A stretch of 59,552 bases of DNA from Chromohalobacter canadensis (GCF_029544075.1 NZ_JAJQJH010000019.1:1-59552), one strand, 5' to 3'. Positions 34,169 through 44,281 are shown, counted from the first letter of the stretch. Numbers and translations are program-made. Notes: generated from the letters alone by a model not told the origin.

Positions 34169-35479
34169 GTGTTTGATTTTTTCTCTCCCGTGATGGATTG
34201 GGTTCAAACCACCTTGGGCATGCCGCTGTGGGTGGCGGCGATTGGCTTAGTCATTGCCCTGACGCTGATCGTCGATCTGGTGAGCTGGGTTGTCATCTGG
34301 CGTGTGGGGCCGTTGCTGGAGAAAACCAGCAACCGCTGGGCGGACATCCTGATCAAGGCATTGCGGCGACCGCTGCGTCTCTGGATCTGGCTGATGGGGG
34401 TCACTCTCTGCCTAACCGTCGTTCGTTATCATTGGGATATCGAGTGGGCGGAAGGGCATCTGGCTCAGGCACGCGCCGTCATTACATTGCTCTTGCTGGC
34501 CTGGGCCGGGCTCAGGGCCGTGAAGCTTCTTGAAAAACGCTTGGTGTTTCCGCCGGGCGGGCATCGTGCCAAGTCCATGGATGCCGATACGGCATCGGCC
34601 GTCTCCAAGATACTGGGGGCGGTGGTCGTCGTTATCATCGGGTTGTTGATTCTTTCGAGCTTGGGTGTCTCGCCCTCGGGAGTGGCCGCCTTCGGTGGGG
34701 CCGGCGGGCTGATAATCGGCTTCGCTGCCAAAGATATGCTGGCCAATTTCTTGGGTGGATTAATGATTCACCTGGACAAGCCATTTCGCGTCGGCGACTG
34801 GATCAAATCTCCAGATCGTGATATCGAAGGGGTCGTGGAAGATATCGGCTGGCGCTTGACGCGCATTCGCACCTTCGCGTCGCGCCCGATTTATATCCCC
34901 AACTCCGCCTTCAGTAGCCTGGTGCTCGAGAACCCCTCGAGGATGTGGAACCGACGCCTTTTCGAAACCATTCGGTTACGTTATACCGATATCGAGCGTG
35001 TGTCGGACATCGTCAAGGCGACCCGCTCGATGCTCGATGCGCATGATGACGTGGATACCGATGAGCAAATTCTGGTGTACTTTCAGAGCTATGGCGAACA
35101 TGCGCTGGAGCTGATCGTGTATGCGTTTGCCAAGACTACTGACTGGGCTGAATTCCAATCGATGAAGCAGGACATCCTGCTGCGTGTCTACGATATCGTG
35201 CGCGAGCATGATGCGCGCCTGGCGTTGCCGGCCTCCGAGTTGCATATTGCCGGTCCGGTGGAGATCACCGGCGAGAACGCTCAGGGCGATGCCGACAATG
35301 ACAGTGATGCAGGCAGCGACAACACCGGTAACGATGCCCGGAATGAGGCATCCGACGATACACACTCGCGGGCGGCGTCCGACCGCGAGGCTCCCTATAC
35401 GTCGTCTCGCCAGCGTTCGCGCAATGCCGGAAGAGGCGAAGTGAATGATGCTTCCCACGATCAGGAATCCGATGCCTAA
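34169..35479 (+). CDS. MscS-family mechanosensitive channel with acidic C-terminal tail
   Basis: 436 residues. Four to five hydrophobic helices occupy about 15-190; the pore-lining helix reads GVAAFGGAGGLIIGFAAKDMLANFLGGLMI, followed by the beta domain DKPFRVGDWIK. YbdG/YnaI-like in size. The last ~75 residues (from about GENAQGDADND) are low-complexity, rich in Asp, Ser, Asn and Arg, and probably disordered. Releases solutes on hypo-osmotic shock, important to a halophile. GTG start behind AAGGAAGGA; no ATG fits better. Its end overlaps hpt by 8 bases. Confidence 0.88.
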   Translation: MFDFFSPVMDWVQTTLGMPLWVAAIGLVIALTLIVDLVSWVVIWRVGPLLEKTSNRWADILIKALRRPLRLWIWLMGVTLCLTVVRYHWDIEWAEGHLAQARAVITLLLLAWAGLRAVKLLEKRLVFPPGGHRAKSMDADTASAVSKILGAVVVVIIGLLILSSLGVSPSGVAAFGGAGGLIIGFAAKDMLANFLGGLMIHLDKPFRVGDWIKSPDRDIEGVVEDIGWRLTRIRTFASRPIYIPNSAFSSLVLENPSRMWNRRLFETIRLRYTDIERVSDIVKATRSMLDAHDDVDTDEQILVYFQSYGEHALELIVYAFAKTTDWAEFQSMKQDILLRVYDIVREHDARLALPASELHIAGPVEITGENAQGDADNDSDAGSDNTGNDARNEASDDTHSRAASDREAPYTSSRQRSRNAGRGEVNDASHDQESDA

Positions 35480-36053
35480 CCAATCTACCCCCGTGTGCCA
35501 GGAGTCACTGGCGACCATGCGCGATGTCATGGCGCATGCCGATTGCCTCATTTCGCAGCAGGAAGTCGAGCGCGCGCTCGACCGAATGGCCGACGAGATC
35601 ACTCAAGATCTGGGCGACACACTGCCGGTTTTCTACTGCGTGATGAACGGCGGACTGATCACCACAGGACATCTGCTGACACGTCTCGGTTTCCCGCTGG
35701 AAGTGGATTATCTACATGCGACACGCTACCGCGGCGGCGTGCGCGGGGGCGAGCTATTCTGGCGAGTCTCTCCCGAGATTCCCATGGCCGGTCGCCATGT
35801 GGTGATCGTCGACGACATTCTCGATGAAGGTACGACGCTGGCGGCGATTCTGGACTATTGTCGTCAGGCGGGCGCGGCGAGTATTTCGACAGCGGTATTG
35901 GTCGACAAGCGTCACGACCGCAAAGCTGTGCCGGGGTTACAGGCGGATTATTGCAGTCTTGAGGTCGTCGACCGCTATGTATTCGGCTTTGGTATGGATT
36001 ACAAGGGCTACTGGCGCAATGCGCCGGGGATCTTTGCGCCGCGCGGTATGTGA
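35472..36053 (+). CDS. hpt: Hypoxanthine-guanine phosphoribosyltransferase
   Basis: 193 residues. Converts hypoxanthine or guanine plus PRPP to IMP or GMP. The PRPP loop is HVVIVDDILDEGTTLAA, and PVFYCVMNGGLITTGHLL is the early family motif. It resembles the Pseudomonas-type Hpt more than E. coli Hpt. The ATG at 35472 lies inside the end of the channel gene and follows CAGGA. Confidence 0.9.
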   Translation: MPNQSTPVCQESLATMRDVMAHADCLISQQEVERALDRMADEITQDLGDTLPVFYCVMNGGLITTGHLLTRLGFPLEVDYLHATRYRGGVRGGELFWRVSPEIPMAGRHVVIVDDILDEGTTLAAILDYCRQAGAASISTAVLVDKRHDRKAVPGLQADYCSLEVVDRYVFGFGMDYKGYWRNAPGIFAPRGM

Positions 36054-36134
36054 TCGTGCACTCTGCCACAATGAAGCCGCACGCATGACAGCTAGCTTGC
36101 ATCGTCTTTTCGCAGTAGAAGGTGAGGGGTGGTG

Positions 36135-37238
36135 ATGACGGAATCCGAGGTGATCTTCGAGGAGCGGCCCACACGTGACGGCGGGTGCCTCGGCATCGCC
36201 ACGCTGAATGCGCCCGGCAGTCTCAATGCCTTGTCACTGGCGATGATTACCTCGCTGCATGCCAAGCTCGACGCCTGGGCAGATGATATGTCGGTGCATG
36301 CGGTGTGGCTGCAAGGCGCGGGCGACAAGGCATTTTGTGCGGGCGGCGATGTGGTCGCCTTGTATCGGGCCATGACGACGTCTCCCGGGGACGAGGGAGA
36401 GGCCGCTCAGGCTTACTTCGGGGCTGAGTATCGTCTCGATCATTTCCTGCATCATTACCCCAAGCCCCTTGTCGTCTGGGGCGATGGCGTTGCTATGGGG
36501 GGTGGCCTGGGGCTATTGGTTGCCGCCGATCACCGTATCGTGACCGATACCAGCCGCCTGGCCATGCCGGAAATCAGTATCGGCCTGTACCCCGATGTTG
36601 GTGCCAGCTGGTTTTTCCAGCGCATGCCTCGTGGCGTGGGGCTTTATTTAGGTGTAACCGGCGCCCAGCTTAATGCGCGCGATGCCCTTGAACTAGGGCT
36701 GGCGGATCGTGTCATCGCCAGGGAGGCGCGACAAGATGTGCTAAAGGCCCTGGAGAGTGCCGATTATCGCCATCCACAGCAGGCGGTCAGGGAAGTCTTG
36801 CGAGGTTTCGAGAACCGCGCGTTGGCACCGGAGGCCGAGGTCATGCCGCGTCTGGATCATCTTCAGGTCTTGAGCGATGAGGCGGATATCACAAAGGTAG
36901 TACGCCGCATCCTCGATGATCCCCGTGAGGACGCCTGGCTGGCCGCCAATCGCGCGCGTTTGGCGGCAGGTTGTCCGGCTACGGCACACTTGGTGTGGCG
37001 CATGCTGTGTCGGCACCGGGATGGCAGCTTGGCGGAGACGTTTCGCGATGAGTTGATGCTCTCGGTGCAATGTTGTCGGCATACGGAATTGGCTGAGGGC
37101 ATTCGCGCGTTGCTGATCGACAAGGACCGAGCGCCGCAATGGGCGTATACGGATGTCGCCAACGTACCAGCGAACTACATCGATGGCTTTTTCATGCCGC
37201 TTTGGGATGCTGAGACGCATCCGCTGGCCGATCTTTGA
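36135..37238 (+). CDS. Enoyl-CoA hydratase/isomerase family, 3-hydroxyisobutyryl-CoA hydrolase-like
   Basis: 367 residues, crotonase fold. The oxyanion-hole segments KAFCAGGDVVALY and VAMGGGLGLL are present. MPEISIGLYPDVGASWFFQRMP, and a length about 100 residues above simple enoyl-CoA hydratases, are typical of 3-hydroxyisobutyryl-CoA hydrolase (valine catabolism). No valine-degradation genes are adjacent, so the substrate is inferred from the family. Three possible starts in a row (GTG 36129, GTG 36132, ATG 36135); ATG chosen. Confidence 0.82.
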   Translation: MTESEVIFEERPTRDGGCLGIATLNAPGSLNALSLAMITSLHAKLDAWADDMSVHAVWLQGAGDKAFCAGGDVVALYRAMTTSPGDEGEAAQAYFGAEYRLDHFLHHYPKPLVVWGDGVAMGGGLGLLVAADHRIVTDTSRLAMPEISIGLYPDVGASWFFQRMPRGVGLYLGVTGAQLNARDALELGLADRVIAREARQDVLKALESADYRHPQQAVREVLRGFENRALAPEAEVMPRLDHLQVLSDEADITKVVRRILDDPREDAWLAANRARLAAGCPATAHLVWRMLCRHRDGSLAETFRDELMLSVQCCRHTELAEGIRALLIDKDRAPQWAYTDVANVPANYIDGFFMPLWDAETHPLADL

Positions 37239-37263
37239 GCTGTTCGAGCTGGTGAGTCGAGCA

Positions 37264-38097
37264 TCAACGCGGGCTGAAGCGCCGCGTCAGGTTGGTCTCG
37301 GCGATCATGCGCGTGGAGATCTCCTCGATGGAGAAGCGTGTGGTGTCGATATAGGGGATATGGTAGCGGCGAAACAGTGCCTCGGCCTGCTGCAATTCCT
37401 GCATGCATTGATCCATTGAACAGTACCGACTATTGGGGCGACGCTCGCTGCGAATTGCCGCGAGCCGGCGTGGGTCGATGGTCAAGGCGAATAGCTTGTG
37501 GCGATAAGGCGCCAACGCCTTAGGCATGCTCAATGTGCCGTCTTCATCCAAATCATCCTCGGTCAGGGGGTAGTTGGCGGCTTGAATGCCGAATTGCAGG
37601 GCCAGATAAAGCGAGGTGGGTGTCTTGCCGCAACGTGAGACGCCGACCAGGATGACATCGGCCTGATCATATTGGTGCGTGCGTGCGCCATCGTCATTGT
37701 CGAGCGCGAAGTGCACGGCATCGATGCGATGCATATAAATGTCGTCGCGGCCAATGGCATGGGTGCGTCCCACCGTATACGTGGAATGAGTCGCAAGCTC
37801 TTCCTCGAGCGGGGCCAGGAACGTCGAAAAGATGTCTATCTTGAAGCCCGGCGCATCGGCAATGATGGTGCGAATCGCTTGATCGACGATGGTGTCGATC
37901 ACGATGGGGCGGGCGCCGTCACGCTCGGCGGTCTGGGCGATGATGGCCGCCAGGGTGTGGGCCTTTTCCAGCGTATCGATATAAGGTTTGACTACTAGGT
38001 TGAGCTCGACGTCCTCGAATTGGGCGAGCAGGCTGCGGCCCAGTGTTTCTGCGGTGATGCCGGTTCCATCGGAGATGAAGTAAGCGGTGCGGGGCAT
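37264..38097 (-). CDS. ppsR: Phosphoenolpyruvate synthase regulatory protein (kinase/pyrophosphorylase)
   Basis: 277 residues, DUF299 family. Inactivates PEP synthase by ADP-dependent phosphorylation and reactivates it by Pi-dependent removal. N-terminal [20 protein letters not shown] and the P-loop [15 protein letters not shown] are the family signatures. It is divergent from its target ppsA across a 268-base gap, the usual arrangement. Confidence 0.95.
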   Translation of the reverse strand: MPRTAYFISDGTGITAETLGRSLLAQFEDVELNLVVKPYIDTLEKAHTLAAIIAQTAERDGARPIVIDTIVDQAIRTIIADAPGFKIDIFSTFLAPLEEELATHSTYTVGRTHAIGRDDIYMHRIDAVHFALDNDDGARTHQYDQADVILVGVSRCGKTPTSLYLALQFGIQAANYPLTEDDLDEDGTLSMPKALAPYRHKLFALTIDPRRLAAIRSERRPNSRYCSMDQCMQELQQAEALFRRYHIPYIDTTRFSIEEISTRMIAETNLTRRFSPR

Positions 38098-38365
38098 GGC
38101 AAATGTCCGAACGTGGTGAAAATAGATATGTCTATTCTCTGGCTCCTTTCTGACAAGCGCAAATAGGCGTTCGTCGCGCTCGGCACGGCGACTACAAGAA
38201 TTTTCGAAAATGCCGCGTTGTTGTAAAAATACTCCAACCCCTTCGCTATTAGACCAATGGTGAATAGCCGGCCCCCTTGGTAGGGTACGAGCATCCGCCG
38301 CGCCCCGCGCGGCACTGGCTGTGACGACGTCGTCATCGCTACCGTCCTGACTCGAGGGGGTTCTC

Positions 38366-40756
38366 TTGGAAGAGTATATCGTTTGGTTCGATCAGCTTGG
38401 CATGGATGATGTTGAGCGGGTGGGCGGCAAGAACGCGTCACTCGGGGAAATGATCTCCAACCTGGCGGATGCCGGTGTCACTGTGCCCGGCGGCTTTGCC
38501 ACTACCGCCTTGGCGTATCGCGAATTCCTCGCGCACGAGGGACTCAACGAGCGCATCAATGACGCGTTGGTGCGTCTGGATGTCGACGATGTCACGGCCC
38601 TGGCCGAGACGGGGGCGCAGATTCGGCAGTGGGTCATCGATACGCCACTGCCACCGGCCTTCGAGAAGGTCTTGGCCGAGGCGTATGGCCAACTGCAGGA
38701 TAAGCATCCACATCTCAAGGCGGCGGTACGCTCCTCCGCGACGGCTGAGGATCTACCCGACGCGTCGTTTGCGGGGCAGCAGGAAACCTTCCTCAATATC
38801 GAGGGCTTCGACAACGTCAAGCGTGCCGTTCACGAGGTCTTCGCGTCACTATTCAATGACCGTGCCATTGCCTACCGTGTGCATCGAGGTTATCCGCACG
38901 AGAACGTGGCGCTTTCCGCTGGTGTGCAGAAAATGGTGCGCTCCGAAACGGCGGCCAGCGGCGTGATGTTCACGCTCGACACCGAATCCGGATATCGCGA
39001 CGCGGTGTTCGTGACGGGGTCCTGGGGGCTGGGCGAGACGGTCGTTCAGGGGGCGGTCAATCCCGATGAGTTCTACGTCCACAAGCCGACTCTGGCGGCA
39101 GGGCGTCCGGCCGTGCTACGTCGGACACTGGGCTCCAAGCTGATCAAGATGGTCTACGGCGAAGAAAGCGCCGCTGGTCGTTCGGTGCAGACCGTGGATG
39201 TGCCGCACGCTGACCGTCAACGTTTTTGTCTAGGCGATGACGAGGTCATGGCGTTGGCCCGGCAAGCGGTGACCATTGAGGCGCACTATGGACGCCCGAT
39301 GGACATCGAATGGGCGCGCGATGGCGACGATGGCAAGCTGTATATCGTTCAGGCACGTCCCGAAACCGTGGTTTCCAATGTGGAAGGTGGCAAGCTCGAG
39401 CGTTTTCAGCTCAAGGAAAAAAGCCGTGTACTGGTGGACGGCCGCGCCATCGGCCAGCGTATCGGCCAAGGCGCGGTCAAGATCGTGGCCAGTCCCGAGC
39501 AGATGGATAAGGTGCACGACGGCGATGTATTAGTAACCGACATGACCGATCCCGACTGGGAGCCGATCATGAAGCGCGCCTCCGCGATCGTCACCAATCG
39601 TGGCGGACGTACGTGCCATGCGGCCATTATTGCGCGCGAGCTGGGCATTCCCGCCGTGGTGGGTTGTGGCGACGCAACCCAGGCGCTTGCCGATGGCCGC
39701 GAGGTGACCGTCTCTTGCGCCGAGGGTGACACCGGTCATGTCTACGACGGGTTGCTCGATTACGATTGTAAGACGACGACGGTCGACAACATGCCGGCGC
39801 TGCCTTTCCATATTATGATGAACGTTGGCAATCCTGACCGTGCCTTTGGCTTTTCAAGCTTGCCCAATGCGGGGGTTGGATTGGCGCGTCTGGAATTCAT
39901 CATCAACCGCATGATCGGCGTGCATCCCAAGGCATTGATCGATTACGCGACGCTGCCCGCCGACCTGCAGCAGACCATCGACCTGCGTACCGCTGGGTAT
40001 GACGATCCGGTGAGCTTCTATGTCGATCGGTTAGTGGAGGGCATTTCCACGCTGGCGGCGGCGTTCTATCCCAAGCGCGTCATCGTGCGGCTGTCCGATT
40101 TCAAATCCAACGAATACGAGAACCTCATCGGCGGCAAGCTTTACGAGCCTGGCGAAGAGAATCCGATGCTCGGGTTCCGTGGCGCTTCGCGTTATATCTC
40201 GGAGACGTTCCGCCCATGCTTCGAGCTGGAGTGCCGCGCTCTGAAACGCGTCCGGGACGCCATGGGATTCGATAACGTCGAGATCATGGTGCCTTTCGTG
40301 AGAACGCCCGACGAAGGACGTGAGGTCGTGTCGCTGATGGCAGCCAATGGGCTCAAGCGCGGCGAGGCGGCGTCTCCCGAGGGCAAGGGCCTGAAGGTCA
40401 TCATGATGTGCGAATTGCCGGCCAATGCGCTCTTGGCTGATGAGTTCTTGGAGCATTTCGATGGCTTCTCCATCGGCTCCAATGATCTGACTCAGTTGAC
40501 GCTAGGGCTGGATCGCGACTCGGGCATCGTGGCGCATCTCTTCGATGAGCGTAACCCGGCGGTCAAGAAGTTGTTGGCCATGGCCATCCAGGCGTGCCGG
40601 GCACAGGGCAAGTATGTCGGCATCTGTGGTCAGGGGCCGTCGGATCACCCCGAGCTTGCTAAATGGTTGATGGAGCAGGGCATCGACTCGGTGTCATTGA
40701 ACCCCGATGCGGTGCTCGAAACCTGGTTCATGCTGGCCGGGGAAAAGGTCGGCTGA
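38366..40756 (+). CDS. ppsA: Phosphoenolpyruvate synthase
   Basis: 796 residues. Makes PEP from pyruvate and ATP for gluconeogenesis. N-terminal ATP-binding domain ([36 protein letters not shown]), phosphohistidine in [21 protein letters not shown], then the C-terminal PEP-binding barrel with [16 protein letters not shown] and [11 protein letters not shown]. The start is TTG at 38366 behind GAGGGGG; no in-frame ATG precedes the conserved [10 protein letters not shown]. The upstream gap has a palindrome ATTTTCGAAAAT at 38200-38211 of unknown use. Confidence 0.96.
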   Translation: MEEYIVWFDQLGMDDVERVGGKNASLGEMISNLADAGVTVPGGFATTALAYREFLAHEGLNERINDALVRLDVDDVTALAETGAQIRQWVIDTPLPPAFEKVLAEAYGQLQDKHPHLKAAVRSSATAEDLPDASFAGQQETFLNIEGFDNVKRAVHEVFASLFNDRAIAYRVHRGYPHENVALSAGVQKMVRSETAASGVMFTLDTESGYRDAVFVTGSWGLGETVVQGAVNPDEFYVHKPTLAAGRPAVLRRTLGSKLIKMVYGEESAAGRSVQTVDVPHADRQRFCLGDDEVMALARQAVTIEAHYGRPMDIEWARDGDDGKLYIVQARPETVVSNVEGGKLERFQLKEKSRVLVDGRAIGQRIGQGAVKIVASPEQMDKVHDGDVLVTDMTDPDWEPIMKRASAIVTNRGGRTCHAAIIARELGIPAVVGCGDATQALADGREVTVSCAEGDTGHVYDGLLDYDCKTTTVDNMPALPFHIMMNVGNPDRAFGFSSLPNAGVGLARLEFIINRMIGVHPKALIDYATLPADLQQTIDLRTAGYDDPVSFYVDRLVEGISTLAAAFYPKRVIVRLSDFKSNEYENLIGGKLYEPGEENPMLGFRGASRYISETFRPCFELECRALKRVRDAMGFDNVEIMVPFVRTPDEGREVVSLMAANGLKRGEAASPEGKGLKVIMMCELPANALLADEFLEHFDGFSIGSNDLTQLTLGLDRDSGIVAHLFDERNPAVKKLLAMAIQACRAQGKYVGICGQGPSDHPELAKWLMEQGIDSVSLNPDAVLETWFMLAGEKVG

Positions 40757-40797
40757 CGCGTTCCTTCATCGGCGCGATACATCTCCATGTGGTATCA

Positions 40798-40826
40798 GGC
40801 GTGCCCAATGTTGGGCACGCCTTTTT
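40798..40826 (+). terminator. Terminator of ppsA
   Basis: A 10-bp stem, GGCGTGCCCA with its complement around ATGT, followed by five T, about 40 bases after the stop codon. Confidence 0.88.
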
Positions 40827-40843
40827 CGTTTCCGGACGGTGCG

Positions 40844-42658
40844 TTACTGATGCAGCCAGTTGCGCAGTTTGAGTAGTAGCAATTCGCCATCGCTGAGGCT
40901 GGCGCGTTCGGTAAGCAAATCGATCAGCGTCGCGGGGCGGTCGGTGATGATGTTGTCGACGCCCATATCGATGTAGCGTGACATGTCACGGGCACTGTTG
41001 ACGGTCCAGACGTGCAATTCGCGGCTGCTGTCATGCACCATGCTGACGGTACCGGCATCGGCACGGGTATGACGCAGGCCGATGATATCGGCCGGGGTCG
41101 AGGTCAGAGCGCCGGGCAGCAGGAATTGAACGAACAACGTGGTATCGATATCGGGGGCGTATTCTTCGACGTCGCGAATCACCGTCGGCGATAACGACGC
41201 GATGACTGCGCTGTCGGCGATGCCGTAACGCCGTAAACGTTCGACGACTGCTTCGATGAGCGCCTGCTCGTTGCCTGGGGTGGGCTTGAGCTCGACGTAT
41301 AGGCGCGACTTGCCATGTGCCAGGCCAATCACCTGATCGAGCGTTGCCAAGCGTTCATCGGAAAAGTCATCACCGAACCAGCTGCCGATATCGATATCGC
41401 GCGTTTCTTCTAGCGTCAGGTCGTTGATATTCAGTGCCTGACCGGTGAGACGTTCCAGCGTGCGGTCGTGAGAGAGGACGACATTGCCGTCGCGCAACAG
41501 CCTGACGTCCAGCTCAAGATAGTCGGCGCCTTCCTGAATGGCCTGGCGCATCGCCGCTAGAGTGTTTTCCGGTGCCGCCATCGAACTGCCGCGATGGGCG
41601 GTGACGGTGACATCGTCGCGCAGTTGGAAGTCTCCCAGCACCCATCCCGCTTGGAGCAGCGCAAAGACCAGCAAGACGGCCTCGGCGGTCCAAGCCCACC
41701 AGCCCGACTGCGTAGGTGCCGGCGAGTCCGCGACACCGAGCATGCCACCCCCCAAACGTCGGTAGAGATTGGCCACCAGCAGACTATTGGCCGCGACCCC
41801 CAGAAACGTCACGGCGATGATCGAAAGCGTATAGGCCGCCACGTAGACCAGCATGACTGGAATCAGCAGCGAGATACGATCCGGAAGGTGGCTGATCAGC
41901 GGCGATGCCAGACTATTGAATAGGATGCTGAACAGGACCGGCAGCGTGGCGACACTCAGAGCGAATGTTAGTGCCAGAGCCGTGATGCGCGCGTGCCGCC
42001 CCCGTGTGAGCGTACGACTGCGTGCTAGCGCCTGGAGAGGGGACAGTCGGTCCAACACCAGGGCGGGTAGCGCCAAGAACCAGCGCGCATAGAGCCATGC
42101 CTGACACCACAGTGCGATGAGCGCGAGGCCGCCGCTGAGTGTGGCGAAATACCATAAGGCGGGGGGCTTCATGCGCATCACGACGTAGAGCTCGGCATCG
42201 CCGAGCAAGGCGTCGTAGCAATAGGCGATCAGCAGCACGAACGGGGCGACGAGCAGCAAGTGGGCGCCGACCTGAAGGAATGTGAGCCCGGCGATACTCG
42301 GAAAGCGGCGACCGATTTGCCACAGTGTGTTCATCGTCGCCCGGTAGCGCCCCGGCCCGGGCGCGGCGACCAACCGCATCATGCCGCTTTGCTGCAGGAA
42401 GATCAGCAGAAAACTCAGGCCCAGTGCCACGAGACCCCAGGCAAGGCCCAAAGGGGAAAGCGCCATGTCGGCGATCTGGGCATTGCTGAGCGCCTGCTGA
42501 TGAAAGGCATGCAGCAGACTGGTCAGGGTCCAAGTCGTCAACGGCACCAATACGGCCGTGGCGAGGACGGTGAAGAATAGGTGAAAAACCAGTAGCGCTC
42601 GTCCCTGAGCGCGCAATTGGGTCGCAATGTCACCCAGCAACGTGCGGGTGGCGAGCAT
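40844..42658 (-). CDS. Membrane-anchored glycerophosphodiester phosphodiesterase
   Basis: 604 residues. The first ~340 residues contain about eight hydrophobic segments (GDPD membrane domain). The C-terminal ~250 residues are a GDPD catalytic domain with TAHRGSSMAAPENT, ADYLELDVRLLRDG, LSHDRTLERLTG and LYVELKP, covering the catalytic histidines and metal-binding acids. Releases glycerol-3-phosphate and an alcohol from glycerophosphodiesters or related lipids at the membrane. Stands alone between ppsA and the RraA-family gene. Confidence 0.88.
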   Translation of the reverse strand: MLATRTLLGDIATQLRAQGRALLVFHLFFTVLATAVLVPLTTWTLTSLLHAFHQQALSNAQIADMALSPLGLAWGLVALGLSFLLIFLQQSGMMRLVAAPGPGRYRATMNTLWQIGRRFPSIAGLTFLQVGAHLLLVAPFVLLIAYCYDALLGDAELYVVMRMKPPALWYFATLSGGLALIALWCQAWLYARWFLALPALVLDRLSPLQALARSRTLTRGRHARITALALTFALSVATLPVLFSILFNSLASPLISHLPDRISLLIPVMLVYVAAYTLSIIAVTFLGVAANSLLVANLYRRLGGGMLGVADSPAPTQSGWWAWTAEAVLLVFALLQAGWVLGDFQLRDDVTVTAHRGSSMAAPENTLAAMRQAIQEGADYLELDVRLLRDGNVVLSHDRTLERLTGQALNINDLTLEETRDIDIGSWFGDDFSDERLATLDQVIGLAHGKSRLYVELKPTPGNEQALIEAVVERLRRYGIADSAVIASLSPTVIRDVEEYAPDIDTTLFVQFLLPGALTSTPADIIGLRHTRADAGTVSMVHDSSRELHVWTVNSARDMSRYIDMGVDNIITDRPATLIDLLTERASLSDGELLLLKLRNWLHQ

Positions 42659-42732
42659 GACAACTCCTTCGTTTCCTATCAGGACATTGCAAGCCTCGCA
42701 TCGCCGCTCGCTACTGGCAAATAGCAGCGCTA

Positions 42733-43221
42733 TCAGTCATCTAGCGTTAACGGCTCATGGGCAATCACGATTCCGTTGTTGTCCGCGTAAAGCCACTGCC
42801 CCGGTGCGATCGTCACGCCGCCGAAAGTGATGGGAATATCGCGCTGGCCTTCGCCGCGTTTCTCGCTCTTGCGGGGATGCGTGCCAAGCGCCTGGATGCC
42901 GATTGGAGTCTCGTTGAGGATGTCGATATCGCGCACGCAGCCATTAACGATGATACCGGCCCAGCCGTTGTCGACGGCTTTGGCCGCCAACATGTCGCCT
43001 AGCAGTGCGCAACGCCAAGAGCCGCCGCCGTCGACGACCAGAACGGCGCCATCGCCGGGGTCGTTGACTGCTTCCTTGACACGCGAATTGTCCTCGAAGC
43101 ACTTGACCGTGCGTACCGGCCCATGGAAGGCGTCGTGTCCGCCGACATTGACCAACGATGGCTCGATCACCTTGACGTCGGGATAGGCGTCACAGAGATC
43201 GGGGGTGATGATAGTGGGCAT
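42733..43221 (-). CDS. rraA: RraA-family protein (RNase E regulator or HMG aldolase-like)
   Basis: 162 residues, one residue longer than E. coli RraA and similar along its length ([67 protein letters not shown]). E. coli RraA inhibits RNase E. Here, however, the sequence reads NGCVRDID. That Arg-Asp pair is the active-site feature of the related 4-hydroxy-4-methyl-2-oxoglutarate aldolases, where E. coli RraA has AVRQ. Catalytic activity is therefore possible. Pseudomonas has a similar gene near ppsA. Confidence 0.85.
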   Translation of the reverse strand: MPTIITPDLCDAYPDVKVIEPSLVNVGGHDAFHGPVRTVKCFEDNSRVKEAVNDPGDGAVLVVDGGGSWRCALLGDMLAAKAVDNGWAGIIVNGCVRDIDILNETPIGIQALGTHPRKSEKRGEGQRDIPITFGGVTIAPGQWLYADNNGIVIAHEPLTLDD

Positions 43222-43330
43222 GCTGTCTCCTCGCCTGTGCGGCGTTCGCTGGAACAGATGTCATCATGCCATGCCTTATACGTTGCGCCATTGCGGCCTT
43301 GGGGGAAGAAGAACTAGCAAAATGACAGGA

Positions 43331-43355
43331 AGACGCCGAGCGGGGCCCGGCGTCT
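43331..43355 (-). terminator. Probable terminator of the outer-membrane protein gene
   Basis: AGACGCCG and CGGCGTCT form an 8-bp stem around a GC-rich loop, about 30 bases past the minus-strand stop. The T tract is poor, so efficiency is uncertain. Confidence 0.55.
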
Positions 43356-43383
43356 TGTACAGCGGTGCACGACGAGGCGTTGT

Positions 43384-43986
43384 TTAGAACTGCCAGCCCA
43401 CGGATGCGGTGAAGGAATCCACCTGGTAGTCGCTGTCGAAGTCGTAGCGCTCGTATTCAGCGCGGACTAGGAAAGGGGTGAAGTTGAATTGCGCGCCGGC
43501 GCCGTAGACCGGGTCCACGCCATCGTTGTCCTTCAGGTCGGTGCTGGCGCCACCGAGATTACCGTCAACGTCGGTTTCCCACTTCGCCATGCCTGCCTTG
43601 GCGAAAAGCTCGAACCAATTCGTGATGGGCAGCTTGCCGACGAGACTGACGCCGTAGGCTTCTGACTCGAGGTCGGTATTGGCCGTGTCGTTGCCCTTGA
43701 GCTCGACACGTCCGAGGTCCGCATAGAACGCCTCAGTGGCGAAGTAGCGGTTGAAGTTGTAGCCGACGAAGCCCTTGAAGCTGTTGTCGTCATCGTCGAC
43801 ATCGAAGTCCTCGCTACCCGACTCGATGAAATCGTCAACATCATCGTCATCGTTTTCCAGCGAGCTGAAGCCGGTCCCGACGCCGAAGTACAAGCCTTCG
43901 GGGCTGGGAGCGGCCATGGCGTTGGGAGCGAGGACGAGAAGACTCGACGTGGCCACGGAAGCGGTGATCAAAGCCTTGAGTTGCAT
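43384..43986 (-). CDS. Outer-membrane beta-barrel protein (OmpA-like, 8-strand type), acidic
   Basis: 200 residues. Signal peptide MQLKALITASVATSSLLVL...AMA, then a barrel-type sequence of alternating polar/hydrophobic strands (GLYFGVGTGFSS, GFVGYNFNRYFATEAFYADLG, FLVRAEYERYDF) ending in the C-terminal Phe (SVGWQF) needed for barrel insertion. An unusual Asp/Glu-rich loop lies at about residues 43-68 (NDDDDVDDFIES...DVDDDDN). ATG 43986 follows AAGGAGAAC; a 27-codon longer reading is not a signal peptide. Function not known. Confidence 0.8.
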   Translation of the reverse strand: MQLKALITASVATSSLLVLAPNAMAAPSPEGLYFGVGTGFSSLENDDDDVDDFIESGSEDFDVDDDDNSFKGFVGYNFNRYFATEAFYADLGRVELKGNDTANTDLESEAYGVSLVGKLPITNWFELFAKAGMAKWETDVDGNLGGASTDLKDNDGVDPVYGAGAQFNFTPFLVRAEYERYDFDSDYQVDSFTASVGWQF

Positions 43987-44125
43987 GGTGTTCTCCTTGA
44001 TTTTCTCATCACGACGTATCCTGGTGTGCCGGCCTCGAGGCGCGACACTGGGCGGTCGGAATGTCATGGCATCCTGCCGTCTCGTCCCATACCCGTATGG
44101 AATGGGGCGCGAACGAGCGTTTCAT

Positions 44126-44154
44126 ATCTAAGCGTTTGTCCGGCTCACTGACAA
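44126..44154 (-). promoter_or_regulatory. Promoter of the outer-membrane protein gene
   Basis: On the minus strand TTGTCA (44149-44154) and TTAGAT (44126-44131) with a 17-base spacer. The implied leader is about 130 bases. Confidence 0.55.
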
Positions 44155-44204
44155 GGCGAACAGTGTTAAAAAACGTACATGAACGTTGGTACATGGCGAC
44201 ACCA

Positions 44205-44233
44205 TAAAAAACGCCCCGCAGTGGCGGGGCGTT
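44205..44233 (-). terminator. Terminator of acnB
   Basis: On the minus strand an AACGCCCCGC stem with its complement, loop of about 4 bases, followed by a run of U; about 50 bases past the acnB stop. Confidence 0.85.
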
Positions 44234-44281
44234 TCGGTGACCTGCACTCTTCCTCAATAGGCGAGCATTGGAGACGAGTGG

